Assembly: GCA_034434635.1 (NCBI GenBank)
Contig: DAOTYX010000196.1
Location: 1 to 18,038, forward strand
DNA from: DAOTYX01 sp034434635
GTDB lineage: Bacteria; Chloroflexota; Anaerolineae; B4-G1; DUEL01
Direction of reading: 5' to 3'
Length of the DNA: 18,038 bases
In this document: positions 1-7,073 of the stretch, piece after piece
Position numbering within the stretch: position 1 is the first letter of the stretch
Layout: every line of letters begins with the position of its first letter
Made by a program: the position numbers and the translations under genes
The notes under the pieces: generated by a model
What the model was told of the DNA's origin: nothing
Database searches by the model: none
The model's input: only the letters and a program-made list of their open reading frames with translations

Positions 1-854
1 AGCGCCCCTGCGGCCTCTGCCATGACTGCCGCCTGGTGACCAGCGGCAACCACCCCGACCTGCACCGCGTCTCGCCGGAGACAGCCTCCGGCCGGTCGGG
101 GGTGCAGCAGGTGCGAGAACTGGAACGGCTGCTCTCCCTCACCCCTACCATGGGCCGCTATCGCGTCGCCATCCTCTCCAATTTCGATCAGGCCACCCCC
201 GCTGCCGCCAACGCGCTGCTGAAAACGCTGGAGGAGCCACCCGCTTACGTCCTCCTGCTCCTCCTGGCCCCCGATAGCGACACGCTGCTCCCAACCATCG
301 TCTCCCGCTGTCAGATGGTGCCGCTACGCCCTCTGCCGGCCAGACAGGTGGAACAGGCCCTCATCGAGCGGTGGGAAGTGGAGCCACAACGGGCACGGTT
401 GCTAGCCCACCTGTGCGGCGGACGGCTGGGTTGGGCCGTGCGCGCCGCGCGCGACCCGGCGCTGCTCCAACGACGGACAGAGCGACTCGAAGAGCTGACC
501 CGCCTGCTGGGAGCCAATCGGGTCGAACGATTCCGCTACGCCGCCGAACTGGCCTCCAACCTGGATGCAGCCCAGGAGACACTGGAATGGTGGGGCGGAT
601 GGTGGCGGGATGTCATGATCCTGGCCGCAGGCGGGGCCGGCTCGCTCACCAACGTGGACCTGGAAGAGCGGGCGCGGCAGCAGGCACAGGCCCTGGGCGT
701 GGCACGCGCCGCAGCGCTGGTCCAGGCCACCCGTCGCGCTGCCGACCTCCTGCGCCGCAACGCTAACCCGCAGTTGACCCTCGAGGTGCTGATCGGCTTC
801 GACCTGCCGCTGATGCGCCAGACCCGACCAGCATCCCCTACAGCGGCGTCTTGA
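1..854 (+). CDS. holB: DNA polymerase III delta prime subunit (5' truncated by window edge)
   Basis: This is the clamp-loader delta prime subunit, which with DnaX and HolA loads the beta clamp. The reading frame is open from base 3, so the GTG at 36 is internal and the true start lies left of the window. The first residues read R-P-C-G-L-C-H-D-C, giving the last three cysteines (codons at 9, 18 and 27) of the zinc module found in delta prime and DnaX, followed by the usual G-N-H-P-D-L. Further on are the N-A-L-L-K-T-L-E-E-P-P helix and the T-I-V-S-R-C 'SRC' motif that faces a neighbouring ATP site. About 180 residues follow SRC, enough for the collar domain and matching delta prime rather than the longer DnaX tau. 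The Walker A region is outside the window. The stop at 852-854 overlaps the opposing thrC gene by 17 bp. DnaX gamma is the main alternative but less likely. Confidence 0.88.
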   Translation, partial: RPCGLCHDCRLVTSGNHPDLHRVSPETASGRSGVQQVRELERLLSLTPTMGRYRVAILSNFDQATPAAANALLKTLEEPPAYVLLLLLAPDSDTLLPTIVSRCQMVPLRPLPARQVEQALIERWEVEPQRARLLAHLCGGRLGWAVRAARDPALLQRRTERLEELTRLLGANRVERFRYAAELASNLDAAQETLEWWGGWWRDVMILAAGGAGSLTNVDLEERARQQAQALGVARAAALVQATRRAADLLRRNANPQLTLEVLIGFDLPLMRQTRPASPTAAS

Positions 855-1959
855 AGCCGCTGCCGGTCAGAACCACGACCACCACGCCCGCCAGGCGGTC
901 GCGCAGGGAGGCGAGCGCCGCCACCGCCAGGGCCGAGGTCGGCTCGACGTAGAAGCCCTGTCGCGCCAGCCGCCGCTGCGCCGCCAGCGTCTCATCATCG
1001 GACATCGCGATCAGCCCTCCACCGCTCTCGCGTACGGCGGCCAGCACCTCCCGCCCGCGCAACGGCGCAGCGATACGCACCCCCTCGGCCACCGTCTCTC
1101 CCTCCGCCAGCGGCTGCGGTTGGGCCTCCCCCCGCTCCCAGGCCACGGCCAACGGCGCGCAGGGCGCTGCCTGGACGCCGAACAGATGCGGCAGCCGCTC
1201 GATCCACCCGGCCGCCCGCAGTTCGGCGAACCCCAGCGCCAGTCCCAACAGCAGCGTCCCGTGCCCCACCGGCAACACCACCGCGTCAGGAGCCTCGCGC
1301 ACCCGGCCGGTCAGGAGGCGCACCTGCTCGACGATCTCGAACGCCGCCGTCTTCATCCCGTGATGGACCAGGGGGTGGTAGACGTGACTGGCGTAGGCTG
1401 TGGTCTCCCCCACCGCCGCCAACACCGCGCGGGCCGACTCGCTGCGCGGGCCAGGCACCGGTCGCACCTCGGCGCCGTAGGCGGCAATCTGTGCCTGCTT
1501 GACCGGCGAGGCGTGGGCGGGGACGTAAACCGTAGCGCGCAGGCCGGCGCGAGCAGCGTAAGCGGCCAGGCTGGCTCCAGCGTTGCCGGAGGAGTCCTCG
1601 ACCACCCTCGTCACCCCGGCAGCCGCCAAAGCGCTCACCAGCACCGCCGTGCCGCGGTCCTTGAATGAACCGGTGGGATTGAGGAACTCGCACTTGAGGA
1701 GCACCGGCAACCCATCCCACTCTGCCGCCACCAGCGGCGTCGTCCCCTCGCCCAGCGTGATGGGAACAGTCCCCTCCTGCAGCGGCAGGGCGTGGCGATA
1801 CCGCCACAGGCCAGGCTGATCCGGCTCCACTCGCGCCGGGTCGAAGGCTGGCGCACCGCTCACCTCCAGCGGCCCCTCACAGTCACAACGGAAGCGGCAG
1901 GGGTCGAAGGAATACTCCCTCCCACAACGCGTACAACGTAGCGTCATCCCATCGCTCAT
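838..1959 (-). CDS. thrC: threonine synthase (PLP fold type II, archaeal-like subtype)
   Basis: This enzyme converts O-phosphohomoserine to threonine and phosphate using pyridoxal phosphate. The 373-residue protein opens with a small zinc-ribbon-like segment (C9, C12, C21, C25 and C27). N-P-T-G-S-F-K-D-R follows, with Schiff-base lysine K100, then the substrate loop S-S-G-N-A-G-A-S (123-130), a phosphate-binding loop G-H-G-T-L-L-L-G (232-239) and L-T-G-S-G near 364-368. The G-x-G-T-L-L-L-G form resembles archaeal and related bacterial threonine synthases. The start at 1959 has a purine-rich GGTGGA about 6 nt upstream. The gene lies 18 bp downstream of the lipoprotein gene as last member of the operon. 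No hom or thrB is nearby, so the operon setting gives no metabolic support. Other fold-type II lyases, including cysteate synthase, are possible but the motifs favour ThrC. Confidence 0.87.
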   Translation of the reverse strand: MSDGMTLRCTRCGREYSFDPCRFRCDCEGPLEVSGAPAFDPARVEPDQPGLWRYRHALPLQEGTVPITLGEGTTPLVAAEWDGLPVLLKCEFLNPTGSFKDRGTAVLVSALAAAGVTRVVEDSSGNAGASLAAYAARAGLRATVYVPAHASPVKQAQIAAYGAEVRPVPGPRSESARAVLAAVGETTAYASHVYHPLVHHGMKTAAFEIVEQVRLLTGRVREAPDAVVLPVGHGTLLLGLALGFAELRAAGWIERLPHLFGVQAAPCAPLAVAWERGEAQPQPLAEGETVAEGVRIAAPLRGREVLAAVRESGGGLIAMSDDETLAAQRRLARQGFYVEPTSALAVAALASLRDRLAGVVVVVLTGSGFKTPL

Positions 1960-1977
1960 TGAGCATCCACCCGCTTT

Positions 1978-3252
1978 CTACGGCACCCCGGCCAGCCGCA
2001 GCGCAATGTAGGCTGGACGGAAGGAACCGTCGGGCCGCACCAGGCTGTAGGCGGAGTCGGGCCGCGTGTTCCCCCAGACCCAGGCCATGTTCAGGTTCCA
2101 GAGGAACATCGGCCCCACCCAGTCGGTCCCCCGTCCCATCTGGAAGGCGCGGACGATGTACTCGGCCTGCTGCTGCTCGGAGACGTCACGGGCGTACTCC
2201 CAGCCAGTCGTGTCCATCTCCCCCAACCCCTCCACCGACGGCCAGCCAAACTCCGTCACCCACAGCGGCAGGTCGCCCAGACCGTACTCCAGCAGCAGGG
2301 CGCGGTAGTCCTCCAGCGTATCACGGAAGAAGAAACTGGGGTGGCTGTTGTGGCTCGGCGCCACCTGTTCGGGGTCGCGCCAGGAGGCCTCCGGCGGGTT
2401 GGCGAAGCCGTAGGGATGGACGCCGATGCCGTCCACCCACTGCGCCACCCCTGCCTCGAGCATGCCGCGCAGGTAGACGCGGTCGTCTATGGCCGTGACG
2501 CCGTCGTTGATGCCGGTGACCGCTGGCGCGCCGCTGATGACCAGCGCCTCGGGGTCCCCGGCGCGCACCCCCTGCGAGCCTGCCGCCACCAGCGCCACGA
2601 AGCGGGCCGGGTCGAGCACGTCTCCCTGCCATTCCCGCTGCAGGTTCGACTCGTTCCACAGCTCATACGCATCCACCCGCCCCCGGTACCGCTCCGCCAG
2701 TTGCTGCATGAAGCGGCCAAACTCAGCGTAGTCGGCAGGTGGGCCGAAGCCGTTGGGATCGGGGCGCAGGTAACCCGGGGCATTGACCACGCCGATGAGC
2801 AGGCGGAAGTTGAACGCGTTGCACAGGTCCACGACGCGGTCGAGTTGTTCCCATTCGATGTTCCCCGGCCCGTGCTCCAAGACGTTCCAGTCTATCTGCT
2901 GCTTGACCCATTCCACACCGAGCCCCTGCGCCCAACGCAGCACACGCGGGTCATCGTCGGTGAAGAGGTTCACCTGTACGCCCGTGCCCGGCTTGAAGAC
3001 CGCCGGCGGGAGCGGTGTGGGAGTGCCCGCAGGAGGTGGCGGCTGAGGCGTGACGGTCGGCGTGGGCGTCACCCCGCTGGCAGCAACAGGCAGGTAGAGC
3101 CGGTACTGCTCAGGCGGAAGGGTAGGCGTGGGCACCCGGGTCAGGTCAGTTGGCGTGGGGGCCGCGCAAGACGACAGCGCTGCCAGGAGCAACAGCGCAC
3201 CAAAGGCGCGAAGAGGCCGGCGCAGTGGCTCTTGATCCAAGGGTGACCTCAC
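1978..3252 (-). CDS. lipoprotein with glycoside hydrolase clan GH-A-like (beta/alpha)8 domain
   Basis: This is a predicted surface-anchored glycosidase-like protein of 424 residues. A hydrophobic signal segment (about 16-27) ends in a lipobox L-S-S-C with lipidation cysteine C29. Residues 30-85 form a Thr/Pro-rich linker that includes Y-R-L-Y-L-P-V, a pattern I associate with Chloroflexota secreted proteins. The rest looks like a TIM barrel of clan GH-A. Y-E-L-W-N-E-S-N places a likely acid/base glutamate at E201, G-V-H-P-Y lies near 277-281, and W-V-T-E-F-G-W-P-S places a likely nucleophile at E334. The substrate and exact GH family (5, 39 or similar) cannot be read from the sequence. The GTG start at 3252 overlaps the upstream permease stop as GTGA, which suggests coupled translation. 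A TTG at 3240, preceded by GAGG and 6 nt, is an alternative start. Downstream, thrC follows after 18 bp. Confidence 0.75.
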   Translation of the reverse strand: MRSPLDQEPLRRPLRAFGALLLLAALSSCAAPTPTDLTRVPTPTLPPEQYRLYLPVAASGVTPTPTVTPQPPPPAGTPTPLPPAVFKPGTGVQVNLFTDDDPRVLRWAQGLGVEWVKQQIDWNVLEHGPGNIEWEQLDRVVDLCNAFNFRLLIGVVNAPGYLRPDPNGFGPPADYAEFGRFMQQLAERYRGRVDAYELWNESNLQREWQGDVLDPARFVALVAAGSQGVRAGDPEALVISGAPAVTGINDGVTAIDDRVYLRGMLEAGVAQWVDGIGVHPYGFANPPEASWRDPEQVAPSHNSHPSFFFRDTLEDYRALLLEYGLGDLPLWVTEFGWPSVEGLGEMDTTGWEYARDVSEQQQAEYIVRAFQMGRGTDWVGPMFLWNLNMAWVWGNTRPDSAYSLVRPDGSFRPAYIALRLAGVP

Positions 3253-4370
3253 CCCACGCGCCGCCGCATGCTGCTGGCGGCGATGACAGCAACGGCAAGG
3301 CTCAGTCCTGCCAGCGCCAACACGTGGGGCCAGAAGGCACTCAACCCGGCCCCCTTCAGCATCACCGCGCGGATGGCGATCAGGTAGTGGTACATCGGCA
3401 CGACCTGGGCAATCATCTGCAGCGCCTGCGGCAGGTTGCGCACCGGCACCATGTAGCCAGAGAAGGTGATGTCCACCATCGCCAGGATGAAGACGAACAG
3501 GATCGCCTGCTGCTGCGTGCGAGCCACAGATGAGAGAAGCACGCCCCAGCCGATCTCGGCGGCAATGAAGAGGAGCGTCACGGCGAAGAGCAGCACAAAC
3601 GAGCCGCGCAAGGGGACGTGGAAGAAGCCCACGGCCACACCCAACATCAGGAGGAAGTTCAGCGCGCCAATGATCAGCGCCGGGATGGCCTTGCCCAGCA
3701 GGATCTCCCAGCGGCTCAGTGGAGCCACGATGAGCTGCTCCAGCGTGCCCAATTCCCGCTCCCGCGCCAATCCCAGGGAGGCCACCGCCAGGGTGATCTG
3801 GTAGGTAATGAAGCCCACCTGCGCCGGGATGGCGAAGTAGCGAAAGTTGTAGGTAGGATTGTAGCGAGTGGTCACCCGCAAGTCTATCGGCGACTGCAGG
3901 GCCAGGCCGCGTTCCCGGAGTCGCTCCTGGGCGTACTCGCCGAGCGCGGTGCTGGCGGCGCCCAACGCGACCGAACCGGCCACACTGTTCGAGCCGTCCA
4001 CCACCATCTGCACCTGGGGGTTGCCGGCAGGGTTGGTCAGATCGCCGGCCAGGCCCCGTGGAAAGACCACCCCCACGGTGACCGTGCCACGATCCAGCAA
4101 CCGCCGCAGATCTTCCTCGCTCTGCACGAAGTAGCGCACCTCCAACTCCCGCCGGTTGTCCAGTTCGGTGATCAGGGCGCGGCTGACGGCGGAATGGTCC
4201 AGGTCGAGCACCGCCACCTGCAGGCTGTTGATCCCCCGTCCGGTAGCCTGCGCCAGCAGGATCAACTGCAACAAGGGCAACATAAAGAGAAAAGTGGTCA
4301 ACATCCGATCACGGGCGAACTGGAGGACCTCTTTGCGCACCAGGTTGAGCACACGATGGAGCATCGCCAT
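3249..4370 (-). CDS. ABC-2 type transporter permease (second of pair)
   Basis: This is the membrane subunit of an ABC-2 exporter of the YbhS/YhhJ (ABC2_membrane_3) type. A hydrophobic segment follows a positively charged amphipathic start (L-V-R-K-E-V-L-Q-F). A large extracytoplasmic domain of about 130 residues comes next, then Y-N-P-T-Y-N-F-R, the coupling motif E-R-E-L-G-T-L-E-Q-L (about 204-213) and four or five more membrane segments. The frame stays open to 4433, but that would run 64 bp into the previous gene. ATG at 4370 shares one base with the upstream stop (TAATG), giving 373 residues. A second ATG at 4364 sits 8 nt after AGGA and may be the real start, two codons shorter. It overlaps the lipoprotein start by GTGA. 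It should pair with the permease at 4370-5476. No cognate ATPase or HlyD-like adaptor is encoded in this operon. Confidence 0.88.
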   Translation of the reverse strand: MAMLHRVLNLVRKEVLQFARDRMLTTFLFMLPLLQLILLAQATGRGINSLQVAVLDLDHSAVSRALITELDNRRELEVRYFVQSEEDLRRLLDRGTVTVGVVFPRGLAGDLTNPAGNPQVQMVVDGSNSVAGSVALGAASTALGEYAQERLRERGLALQSPIDLRVTTRYNPTYNFRYFAIPAQVGFITYQITLAVASLGLARERELGTLEQLIVAPLSRWEILLGKAIPALIIGALNFLLMLGVAVGFFHVPLRGSFVLLFAVTLLFIAAEIGWGVLLSSVARTQQQAILFVFILAMVDITFSGYMVPVRNLPQALQMIAQVVPMYHYLIAIRAVMLKGAGLSAFWPHVLALAGLSLAVAVIAASSMRRRVG

Positions 4371-5476
4371 TATCCTAACCGCTTGGAGAACAGAAGCAGA
4401 CTGACCAGTAGACCACCCAGTCCCATGCCGCATAACACAGCCAGAGGGAGCAGCAGATCGGCCAACCCTAACCCCTTCAGGAAAACACCACGGCTGGCAG
4501 CGATAAGGTAACTGGTGGGCAAGACGTGCGCCACCGCCTGGGAGAAGCGGCTGGTGGGGTCCACCGGCGAGATCAGCCCGGCGACGAAGAACGAGGGCAC
4601 GAAAAAGACCATCAGCACCAGGAACATCGCCGCCTGCTGGCTGCGGACGAAGGTGGCGATGAGCAGGCTGAAGCCCATGCTTGCCAGCAGGAACGCGGAG
4701 GTCAGCGCAAGGTAGGTGACCAGGTGCCCCCGGAAGGGGACGCGGAAGTAGAGGACCGCCATCAGCCAGACCAGCAACAGGCTGACCGCGCCGCTGGTCA
4801 TGTAGGCCACCAGTTTGCCCAGCAGGTATTCCAGCCCGCGCACCGGCGTGACGATCAGCCCCTCGAAGGAGCCGGTCTCCTTCTCACGCGTGAGGGCAAG
4901 CGCCAGAGCCAGAGCCGGCATGCACAACACCACCGCTATCAACCCAGGCACCATGCTGATGAGCGACTTCAGCGTGGGGTTGTACCATGCCTCGGCGCGA
5001 AGGTCCAGGCCGCCCGACAGCGACGAGGAGTGCACGGCAGCAGCGAAGGCAGTGGTGCGCTGCTCCAGCGCGTAGGCCGTCTGCCGGCAGGTGACGGCGT
5101 CCACCCCATCCAGCAGCGCCTGCACCTGCACCTGCCGGCCCGCGCGGAGGTCCCGCTCGAACCCCTGCGGGATGACCAGGCCGCCATCCACCTGGCCCGC
5201 CAGCAGCAGCCGCTCCAGGTCGGCGTAGGAGGAGACCCTCACGTCGGCGCGGAAGTCACCGTCGGCGGTCAGCGTTGACACATACTGGCGCGACAGACGG
5301 CTCCCGTCCAGGTCCCATACCGCCAAGCTCACCTGCCCCAGGTCCATCACGAAGATGTAGGAGAGGGTGAGCAGCAGAAAGGCCGGGGAGACCGTCACCA
5401 GGAAGAAGGTGCGCAGGTCGCGCAGGATGTGACGGAACTCCTTGCGAGCGATAGCCAGGGTGCGGCGAAGGGACAT
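4370..5476 (-). CDS. ABC-2 type transporter permease (first of pair)
   Basis: This 368-residue ABC-2 permease is related to its downstream partner and probably forms a heterodimeric channel with it. The order is a cytosolic R-K-E-F-R-H-I-L-R-D helix, TM1 (about 24-44), and an extracytoplasmic domain (about 45-170) with W-D-L-D-G-S-R-L-S-R near its start. A-W-Y-N-P-T-L-K-S follows, then the motif R-E-K-E-T-G-S-F-E-G-L (about 197-207) and further TM helices ending at about 365. The ATG at 5476 lies 3 bp beyond the MFS gene's stop. The nearest Shine-Dalgarno-like GGAGG is about 11 nt upstream, rather far, so coupling to the upstream gene is likely. Its stop overlaps the next ATG as TAATG. In many genomes such pairs sit beside a fused ATPase and a periplasmic adaptor; neither is here. 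The substrate is unknown, and drugs or envelope components are typical for the family. Confidence 0.88.
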   Translation of the reverse strand: MSLRRTLAIARKEFRHILRDLRTFFLVTVSPAFLLLTLSYIFVMDLGQVSLAVWDLDGSRLSRQYVSTLTADGDFRADVRVSSYADLERLLLAGQVDGGLVIPQGFERDLRAGRQVQVQALLDGVDAVTCRQTAYALEQRTTAFAAAVHSSSLSGGLDLRAEAWYNPTLKSLISMVPGLIAVVLCMPALALALALTREKETGSFEGLIVTPVRGLEYLLGKLVAYMTSGAVSLLLVWLMAVLYFRVPFRGHLVTYLALTSAFLLASMGFSLLIATFVRSQQAAMFLVLMVFFVPSFFVAGLISPVDPTSRFSQAVAHVLPTSYLIAASRGVFLKGLGLADLLLPLAVLCGMGLGGLLVSLLLFSKRLG

Positions 5477-5479
5477 ACG

Positions 5480-6784
5480 CTAGGCCGCCTCCGCGGCGCG
5501 GTTCTCCTCCTCGGCCACGCGGATGCCCTCTTTCTCGTCCACGCGCGCCAGGAGCAGGATGCCGCCGATGAAGAAGATGATCAGCGCGATGATGCTGAGC
5601 CGGCTGGAGCCGGTCAACTGGCCCACCAGTCCGAAGAGGGCCGGGCCAGCGATGCCGGCGAACTTGCTGGAGACGTCGTAGAAGCCGAAGAACTCGGCGC
5701 TGCGCGCCTTGGGAGCCATCAGACCGAACAGGCTGCGGCTGAGCGCCTGCGTCCCACCCTGCACCATCCCCACCATGAACGCCAGCACCCAGAAGTGCCA
5801 GGCCTGGCTCATGAAATACCCGGCGATGGTGATGAGCGCATACCACCCCAGGCCGAGCATGATCGCCCGCTTGGTGCCGATGCGCCCGCTGAACTTGCCG
5901 AACAGCAGGGAGAAGGGGATGCCGACAAACTGGGTCAAGAGCAGCGCGCCGATCAGGTCAATCATGCCGATGCCGATCTCGGAGCCGTAGATGGTGGCCA
6001 TCTTGATGATCGTGCCGATGCCGTCGTTGTAGAGCCAGAAGGCGATGAGGAAGAAGAACAACTGGCGGTACTTGCGGATCTCGCGGAAGGTCTGCCCCAG
6101 GCGACGAAAGCCCGCCGCGACCGGGTTGACCCCCACGCCGATGCCGGCGGTGTTGGCCGGCGGTTCCGGCACGTGACGCAAGAGCGGCAGGGTGAAGATC
6201 GCCCACCAGATGGCGACGGTGACGAAGGAGAGCCGCGGCCCCAGCGTGCTGCCCGCCCAGATGACCTGGATCATGGCGATGTTGACCGCCAGGAGGATGC
6301 CACCGCCCAGGTAGCCCAGGGCGTACCCCTTCGAGGAGACGTAGTCAATGTCCCTGGCACGGGCCACATGGGGCAGAAGTGAGTCGTAGAAGACGTAGGA
6401 GGCGCCCAGTCCCACCGATCCCAGCAGGAACAGCACCAGAGCCAGAAGCCAGTCGCCGGTGTCCACCAGCACCATCAGCGCGGTCGCCACGATGCCGATG
6501 ACGGCGAAGATCGTCAGCAACCGCTTCTTGCCGCCGGTGTAATCAGCGATGCTGCCCAGGATGGGAGCCAGCACCGCCGCGATCAGCAGGGCGATGGCGT
6601 TGGTGTACCCCCAGTAGACCGTGGCGGTGTTGCCCGGCAGCCCCGCAGCGACGACCTGCTCGAAATAGACCGGCAGGACTGCCGCCTCGACGGTGGTAGA
6701 GAAAGCCGAACTGCCCCAGTCGTACAGGCACCAGGCGTTGACCGCCCGGCGGTAGAGGCGCTCCACGACGGACGTCTGGTCCAC
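5480..6784 (-). CDS. MFS transporter, UMF1/Atg22-like family
   Basis: This is a 434-residue multi-pass membrane protein of the major facilitator superfamily, UMF1 (Atg22-like) branch. The N-terminal N-A-W-C-L-Y-D-W-G-S-S-A-F (16-28) is the family hallmark. Motif A appears as G-S-I-A-D-Y-T-G-G-K-K (77-87). About 11-12 hydrophobic helices follow, with a cytosolic loop near the middle and an acidic C-terminus. An upstream extension to 6889 is open, but GTG at 6784 is preferred. It has a perfect AGGAGG (6792-6797) 7 nt upstream, conserved similarity starts just after it, and the upstream extension would run through the predicted promoter. It is the first gene of the operon, 3 bp before the first ABC-2 permease. 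The substrate is not known; family members are linked to amino acid or small-solute efflux. Confidence 0.86.
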   Translation of the reverse strand: MDQTSVVERLYRRAVNAWCLYDWGSSAFSTTVEAAVLPVYFEQVVAAGLPGNTATVYWGYTNAIALLIAAVLAPILGSIADYTGGKKRLLTIFAVIGIVATALMVLVDTGDWLLALVLFLLGSVGLGASYVFYDSLLPHVARARDIDYVSSKGYALGYLGGGILLAVNIAMIQVIWAGSTLGPRLSFVTVAIWWAIFTLPLLRHVPEPPANTAGIGVGVNPVAAGFRRLGQTFREIRKYRQLFFFLIAFWLYNDGIGTIIKMATIYGSEIGIGMIDLIGALLLTQFVGIPFSLLFGKFSGRIGTKRAIMLGLGWYALITIAGYFMSQAWHFWVLAFMVGMVQGGTQALSRSLFGLMAPKARSAEFFGFYDVSSKFAGIAGPALFGLVGQLTGSSRLSIIALIIFFIGGILLLARVDEKEGIRVAEEENRAAEAA

Positions 6785-6817
6785 GTTTCTCCCTCCTGCG
6801 CGAGATGGATGCCGCCG

Positions 6818-6826
6818 ATTGTACCA
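6818..6826 (-). promoter_or_regulatory. extended -10 promoter for the minus-strand operon
   Basis: Read on the minus strand, the sequence is TG-G-TACAAT, an extended -10 element with TACAAT matching five of six consensus bases. No good -35 is visible 16-18 bp further upstream, as is common with extended -10 promoters. The expected transcription start is about 6811. That leaves a leader of about 27 nt containing the AGGAGG at 6792-6797 before the GTG at 6784. Confidence 0.6.
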
Positions 6827-6877
6827 CAGAAGGCCGCTGAGGGCTACAGGAGCATGGCCGCGAGGCGAAGCCGTAAA

Positions 6878-6911
6878 TTTGTAGGACAACTGCTTGCAGT
6901 TGTCCTACAAA
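6878..6911. repeat. perfect palindrome, 16-bp arms
   Basis: Arms TTTGTAGGACAACTGC (6878-6893) and GCAGTTGTCCTACAAA (6896-6911) are exact reverse complements around a 2-bp spacer. The element is more A+T-rich than its surroundings and lies between the two divergent promoters. No T-tract follows on either strand, so a classical terminator is unlikely. It could be a REP/MITE-like dispersed palindrome, a regulator-binding site or a cruciform-forming element. Confidence 0.85.
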
Positions 6912-6944
6912 GTGGCCAGCCCGACAAAACTGGTATGAACAACC

Positions 6945-6977
6945 AGGTGACAGGCACCTTTCAGGTGCCTGTCACCT
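6945..6977. repeat. perfect palindrome, 15-bp arms
   Basis: Arms AGGTGACAGGCACCT (6945-6959) and AGGTGCCTGTCACCT (6963-6977) are exact reverse complements with a 3-bp spacer (TTC). It lies 34 bp after the first palindrome and ends 21 bp before the -35 box of the oxoamine synthase promoter. Each arm itself begins AGGTG and ends CACCT, a nested symmetry. Its role is unknown: a dispersed repeat or an operator are the main options. Confidence 0.85.
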
Positions 6978-6998
6978 CAAAGCCTCGAAGGCGCAACC

Positions 6999-7026
6999 TT
7001 GACAGCCGCGCGGTGTTGTTTAGAAT
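6999..7026 (+). promoter_or_regulatory. sigma-70-type promoter for the oxoamine synthase gene
   Basis: A perfect TTGACA (6999-7004) is followed after 16 bp by TAGAAT (7021-7026), five of six matches to the -10 consensus. The predicted start of transcription is about 7033. That gives a leader of about 40 nt that contains the hairpin at 7037-7055 and the ribosome binding site at 7062-7069. Confidence 0.75.
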
Positions 7027-7036
7027 AGCGTCAATC

Positions 7037-7055
7037 GCCCGCCCCCAGGGCGGGC
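7037..7055 (+). promoter_or_regulatory. GC-rich 5' leader hairpin ahead of the ribosome binding site
   Basis: Arms GCCCGCCC (7037-7044) and GGGCGGGC (7048-7055) pair perfectly with a 3-nt loop. The hairpin begins about 4 nt after the predicted transcription start and ends 7 nt before the AAAGGGGG ribosome binding sequence. It may stabilise the 5' end of the mRNA or modulate translation. No U-tract follows, so it is not a typical terminator. Confidence 0.45.
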
Positions 7056-7073
7056 TTATCGAAAGGGGGCGTC

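Noticed and set aside
2341..3246. A 301-codon plus-strand open frame opposite the lipoprotein gene
   Set aside because: The minus-strand frame has a lipobox, linker and catalytic motifs; the plus frame has no domain or start signal.
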